Shown one piece after another: positions 61,107-64,000 of a stretch of DNA of 64,000 nt (its first letter is position 1; each line of letters starts with the position of its first letter). The position numbers were made by a program, and so were the translations under genes. The notes beneath the pieces were generated by a model. The model had not been told where the DNA came from. It did not search any database and saw only the letters and a program-made list of their open reading frames with translations. The stretch comes from Avimuribaculum sp964395975 (lineage in GTDB: Bacteria; Bacteroidota; Bacteroidia; Bacteroidales; Muribaculaceae), in NCBI GenBank assembly GCA_964395975.1, contig CAYNBZ010000004.1, forward strand, positions 11,999 to 75,998. Direction: 5' to 3'.

Positions 61107-62417
61107 ATGAAATTCTACAGTACCAACCGACAATCTCCACCCGTATCACTCAGAGAAGCCGTAATACACGGGCTTGCTCCCGACCGTGGATTATATATGC
61201 CACAACATATAGGCACTTTGCCAAAAGCGTTTTTCAACAACATTGCACAGATGTCGCTTCAGGAAATATCATATATTGTGGCAAACACTATTTTTGGAGA
61301 AGATATCGATACTGACACTCTCAAAGAAATCGTCTGTGACACTCTAAACTTTGACATTCCATTGCGGCATATAAGCAACGATCGTTATTGCCTTGAACTG
61401 TTTCATGGTCCAACACTTGCATTCAAAGATGTGGGTGCTCGCTTTATGGCTCGCATGTTAAGCTATTTTAACAAACAGATGGGAAATCATCTCTGTCTCA
61501 ACGTGCTTGTAGCTACATCTGGTGACACAGGCAGTGCCGTAGCCAATGGTTTTCTCGGTGTAGAGGGAGTGCGTGTATTCGTCTTGTACCCCATGGACAA
61601 AGTGAGCAAGATTCAAGAAGCCCAATTCACGACACTCGGACAAAACATAACTGCCCTTGAAGTGAACGGCACATTCGACGATTGCCAAGCTCTCGTGAAA
61701 AACGCTTTCATGGATAAAGAACTAAACGAACGTATGTTGCTGACAAGTGCCAACTCAATTAACGTGGCCCGTTTCTTACCACAATCGTTTTACTACTTCT
61801 ATGCCTACGCACAATTGGCTCAACGTGAGCAAGACACCTCCAACATTATCGTTGCAGTACCAAGCGGTAATTTTGGGAATTTAGCTGCAGGCCTTATCGC
61901 TAAGCGAATGGGGCTACCAATAAAGCGGTTTATTGCCGCCAATAATCGCAACTGCGTGTTCTTCGATTACCTGCATACCGGACAATACACTCCACGTCCA
62001 TCTATTGCCACTATTGCCAACGCCATGGACGTAGGCGACCCAAGCAACTTTGCACGCATTCTTGACCTTTATGCCAAATCACACAGTGCAATATGTGCCG
62101 ACACAAGCGGTTGCTCATACACCGATGAGCAAATAAGTCAAACCATCAACGACACGCTACAAACCGACGGTTACCTGCTCGACCCTCATGGAGCCGTGGC
62201 TTACCGTGCGCTTACCGAACTACTGCAACCGCACGAAGTGGGCATCGCCCTCGAAACGGCACACCCTGCCAAATTCAGAAGCACTATGGAACATATTACC
62301 GGAACAGAAGTAAAAATACCCAACCGGTTGGGAAAATTCCTCAATGGGCAAAAATCAACCATCAAAATCAATTCGGGATTCAATTCATTCAAGAAATTCC
62401 TCTTGCAAACATTATAG
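61107..62417 (+). CDS. thrC: threonine synthase
   Basis: 436 residues from the ATG at 61107 (MKFYSTNRQSPPVSLREAVI); an upstream ATG at 61068 lacks family similarity. PLP-binding Lys107 lies in HGPTLAFKDVGARF. ATSGDTGSAVANGF binds the cofactor phosphate, and VPSGNFGNLAAGLIAKRMG is conserved. It converts O-phosphohomoserine to threonine. It is the last gene of the operon, 54 nt after the mutase-like gene. Confidence 0.96.
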   Translation: MKFYSTNRQSPPVSLREAVIHGLAPDRGLYMPQHIGTLPKAFFNNIAQMSLQEISYIVANTIFGEDIDTDTLKEIVCDTLNFDIPLRHISNDRYCLELFHGPTLAFKDVGARFMARMLSYFNKQMGNHLCLNVLVATSGDTGSAVANGFLGVEGVRVFVLYPMDKVSKIQEAQFTTLGQNITALEVNGTFDDCQALVKNAFMDKELNERMLLTSANSINVARFLPQSFYYFYAYAQLAQREQDTSNIIVAVPSGNFGNLAAGLIAKRMGLPIKRFIAANNRNCVFFDYLHTGQYTPRPSIATIANAMDVGDPSNFARILDLYAKSHSAICADTSGCSYTDEQISQTINDTLQTDGYLLDPHGAVAYRALTELLQPHEVGIALETAHPAKFRSTMEHITGTEVKIPNRLGKFLNGQKSTIKINSGFNSFKKFLLQTL

Positions 62418-62500
62418 CACAAACATAAATACACATTCAGATACTTCTGTTCACCATAATACATAAGGATAACCATAAAGCCCATACTTGAAGATACGAA

Positions 62501-62548
62501 AAGCCAACTAATTCATGCACAAAGTGTTGCGAATTGGTTGGCTTTTTT
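62501..62548 (+). terminator. terminator of the threonine operon
   Basis: 14-bp stem AAGCCAACTAATTC (62501-62514) / GAATTGGTTGGCTT (62531-62544) with one G-U pair, followed by T residues. It lies 84 nt after thrC. Confidence 0.82.
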
Positions 62549-62607
62549 GTACTTTCAGTGTCGGACACGCCCAAGGCCATAGATGCCTTGCGTGTGTCAG
62601 TGGAGAG

Positions 62608-63993
62608 TTACTTCACCACCACCTTGACGGTGCTGCCGTCGGCCTTCTTCACTATGTTGACACCCTTCACAGGTGAGCCTATGCGCATGCCGTCGAGCGT
62701 GTAGCGCGCTACCTCGGTGTCATCACCGTCGACAGTCACGCCGCTTATGCCGGAGGAGTCGTCACTACCGTCACCGTCATCGCCGTCGAAGTCAATCACG
62801 TAGGTAACAATGGATACTGTCAGGGTTTCTTCGTCAGCGTCATACGCAAAGCCTATCATGCGCTTGCCGTCGGGGGTGATGTCAACCGGCGTGTTGATGC
62901 CAAGGATACCGTTTACCTCGTCAAGATGCGCCATGTACGTCAGGTCAGGGTATCTTTCGGATATCATCACAGGCTTCTCCTCGCCGGGGTACCAGATGTA
63001 GGCCTGCCTCTCAACAACGACCTTAGTGGTGGTGAAGCACACTACCGTCCCGTCGTCAGAAACGGAGGAAGTTTCCATGTATACATAGTTCCCCGGATCC
63101 GCGAAGCGTTCTTCGTCCAGCGGCTCCATGGTCAGCTCCCCGGTCTCGAGGTCGTAAAGCCCCGCCCTGAGGCATCCGTAGTCTTCATCCGGTACGGAAA
63201 GGTCCATCGACACGTACCTGCCGTTGTGGCTGAGATCGCTGCCATAAAAATAGCCGTAAGGCCTGTCGGGGTCGGTGGAAGAGGAGTAGGAGACGTACCT
63301 TGCTAACGCGTCGTACTCGTAGGAGCCGTCATCCTGCCTGTACCACACTACCAGTGGGTAGCGGCTCAGGCGGTCGCGGACATAACCAATCAGCACCGAG
63401 CCGTCGCCCGACACCCTGCTAACCGCAGCACCGTATGTGGTTCCAATGCTAAGCTCGTCTTGCGTCGGGTATGGCAGAATCTCGAATTCGCCGTCCCTCC
63501 AGATGCAGGGATAGAGAAAGGATGTATAAGAATCATCATCAACCCTACAAAAACCTCCTATTATGCTCAGGTCGTCGCTTGCATGTCTTGCCGTAGCCCT
63601 GCTGTATCCGTCGGGCACGGGCAACTCGGTGGAGGTGCCGTCGATGGAAACAACCTGCGTAACGCCGCCGTTTATGCATACCGCCCTGCCGTCATCACTT
63701 ACGTGTTGGATGTTCCGGCTTTCCGACGTTGACGTGTCTGAAAACACTGCGGCTTCGCCCGTTTCAGTGTCATATACGGCCACCACGTTTTGGCTGTACC
63801 CTACATACATGGCGATGTATCTGCCGTTAGGAGAAACAGCCCTTCCTATAAGAGTTTCATAAACGTTGCCGTCGGCGTCGGTTATTTCACTGATGACCTG
63901 CATCGTCTGCGCGGAAGCGGCAGCGCATGCGCACAACGCCACTATAAGCGTAGCGGACTTGCGGAAAAACTTATGTAAAGGAGACTTTTCCAT
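62608..63993 (-). CDS. secreted beta-propeller-like protein with C-terminal sorting-like tail
   Basis: 461 residues. The signal peptide is ATLIVALCACAAASAQ. The body has WD40/PD40-like repeats with the recurring turn SxDGxxV: VSPNGRYIAMYVGYSQN, VSDDGRAVCING, VSGDGSVLIGYV, LSHNGRYVSMDL, VSDDGTVVCFTT, ITPDGKRMIGFA. An acidic linker (DFDGDDGDGSDDSSGI) leads to a short T9SS-like tail (VARYTLDGMRIGSPVKGVNI). The function is unknown; such propellers often bind proteins or glycans. The coding sequence is clearly richer in G+C than its neighbours: 41 of 60 bases in one line counted, against 27 of 60 in thrC. Confidence 0.72.
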   Translation of the reverse strand: MEKSPLHKFFRKSATLIVALCACAAASAQTMQVISEITDADGNVYETLIGRAVSPNGRYIAMYVGYSQNVVAVYDTETGEAAVFSDTSTSESRNIQHVSDDGRAVCINGGVTQVVSIDGTSTELPVPDGYSRATARHASDDLSIIGGFCRVDDDSYTSFLYPCIWRDGEFEILPYPTQDELSIGTTYGAAVSRVSGDGSVLIGYVRDRLSRYPLVVWYRQDDGSYEYDALARYVSYSSSTDPDRPYGYFYGSDLSHNGRYVSMDLSVPDEDYGCLRAGLYDLETGELTMEPLDEERFADPGNYVYMETSSVSDDGTVVCFTTTKVVVERQAYIWYPGEEKPVMISERYPDLTYMAHLDEVNGILGINTPVDITPDGKRMIGFAYDADEETLTVSIVTYVIDFDGDDGDGSDDSSGISGVTVDGDDTEVARYTLDGMRIGSPVKGVNIVKKADGSTVKVVVK

Positions 63994-64000
63994 AAGTACA

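Noticed and set aside
1..64000. CRISPR arrays, tRNA genes, IS elements, prophage genes
   Set aside because: Looked for regularly spaced repeats, cloverleaf-like sequences, transposase and integrase motifs; none found in this window.

Overview
The window is chromosomal DNA from a member of the Bacteroidales, most likely a gut Muribaculaceae-like (S24-7) or related lineage. The evidence is a SusC/SusD polysaccharide-utilisation locus, promoters of the Bacteroidetes type (TTG, about 19 nt, TAnnTTTG), several secreted proteins ending in T9SS-like C-terminal sorting domains, and a thrA / phosphoglycerate-mutase-like / thrC operon. The family-level placement is inference. I found no tRNA, rRNA, CRISPR array, IS element, integrase or replication origin.

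Layout. (1) 1-6936, minus strand: housekeeping genes rsmE (cut by the left edge), a nucleoside-type MFS permease, a bifunctional-nuclease-domain protein, mnmA, doxX-like and a DUF5106/thioredoxin-like exported protein, preceded by a murK-murQ pair for N-acetylmuramic acid salvage. (2) 7424-19620: a defence-type island. Its minus-strand half is a type I restriction-modification operon (broken HTH gene, hsdM, hsdS, an AlbA_2/Schlafen-type ATP-binding gene, hsdR). The AlbA_2 gene lies between two 130-bp direct repeats made of the 5' end of hsdR. Its plus-strand half is a three-gene cassette: a membrane protein with a cytosolic DUF4062/TIR-like domain and an extracytoplasmic carboxypeptidase-regulatory-like domain, followed by two paralogous exported proteins. 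This cassette is my best candidate for an undescribed system. (3) 19722-26449, plus: rsfS, ftsH, dnaE, trxA. (4) 26599-30528: an AraC regulator (minus), then argH overlapping an aldo/keto reductase gene, which overlaps a Rieske-like lipoprotein gene (plus). (5) 30591-45666: a beta-1,3-glucan-type PUL (SusC, SusD, surface protein, two GH16, GH3 and GH128; minus) with a divergent membrane-spanning LuxR-type regulator (plus). (6) 45902-46972: a TlpA-like thioredoxin lipoprotein. (7) 47144-55016, minus: a Kdo/lipid A/LOS-core operon (kdtA, an LpxL-type acyltransferase, a KdsB-like cytidylyltransferase, GT90, GT9, an LTA-synthase-like transferase, GT4), with an XRE regulator upstream. (8) 56054-62417, plus: fabI, then the threonine operon. 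(9) 62608-63993, minus: a G+C-rich secreted beta-propeller-like protein.

How the genes work together. In the PUL, GH16 and GH128 endo-enzymes and a GH3 exo-enzyme would break a beta-1,3-linked glucan that SusC/D bind and import, under the divergent sensor-regulator. The thr operon would take aspartate to threonine, with a phosphoglycerate-mutase-like protein in the place of ThrB. The LOS operon would build the Kdo-lipid A inner core and decorate it. The island combines DNA restriction with what looks like a trans-envelope signalling or effector cassette.
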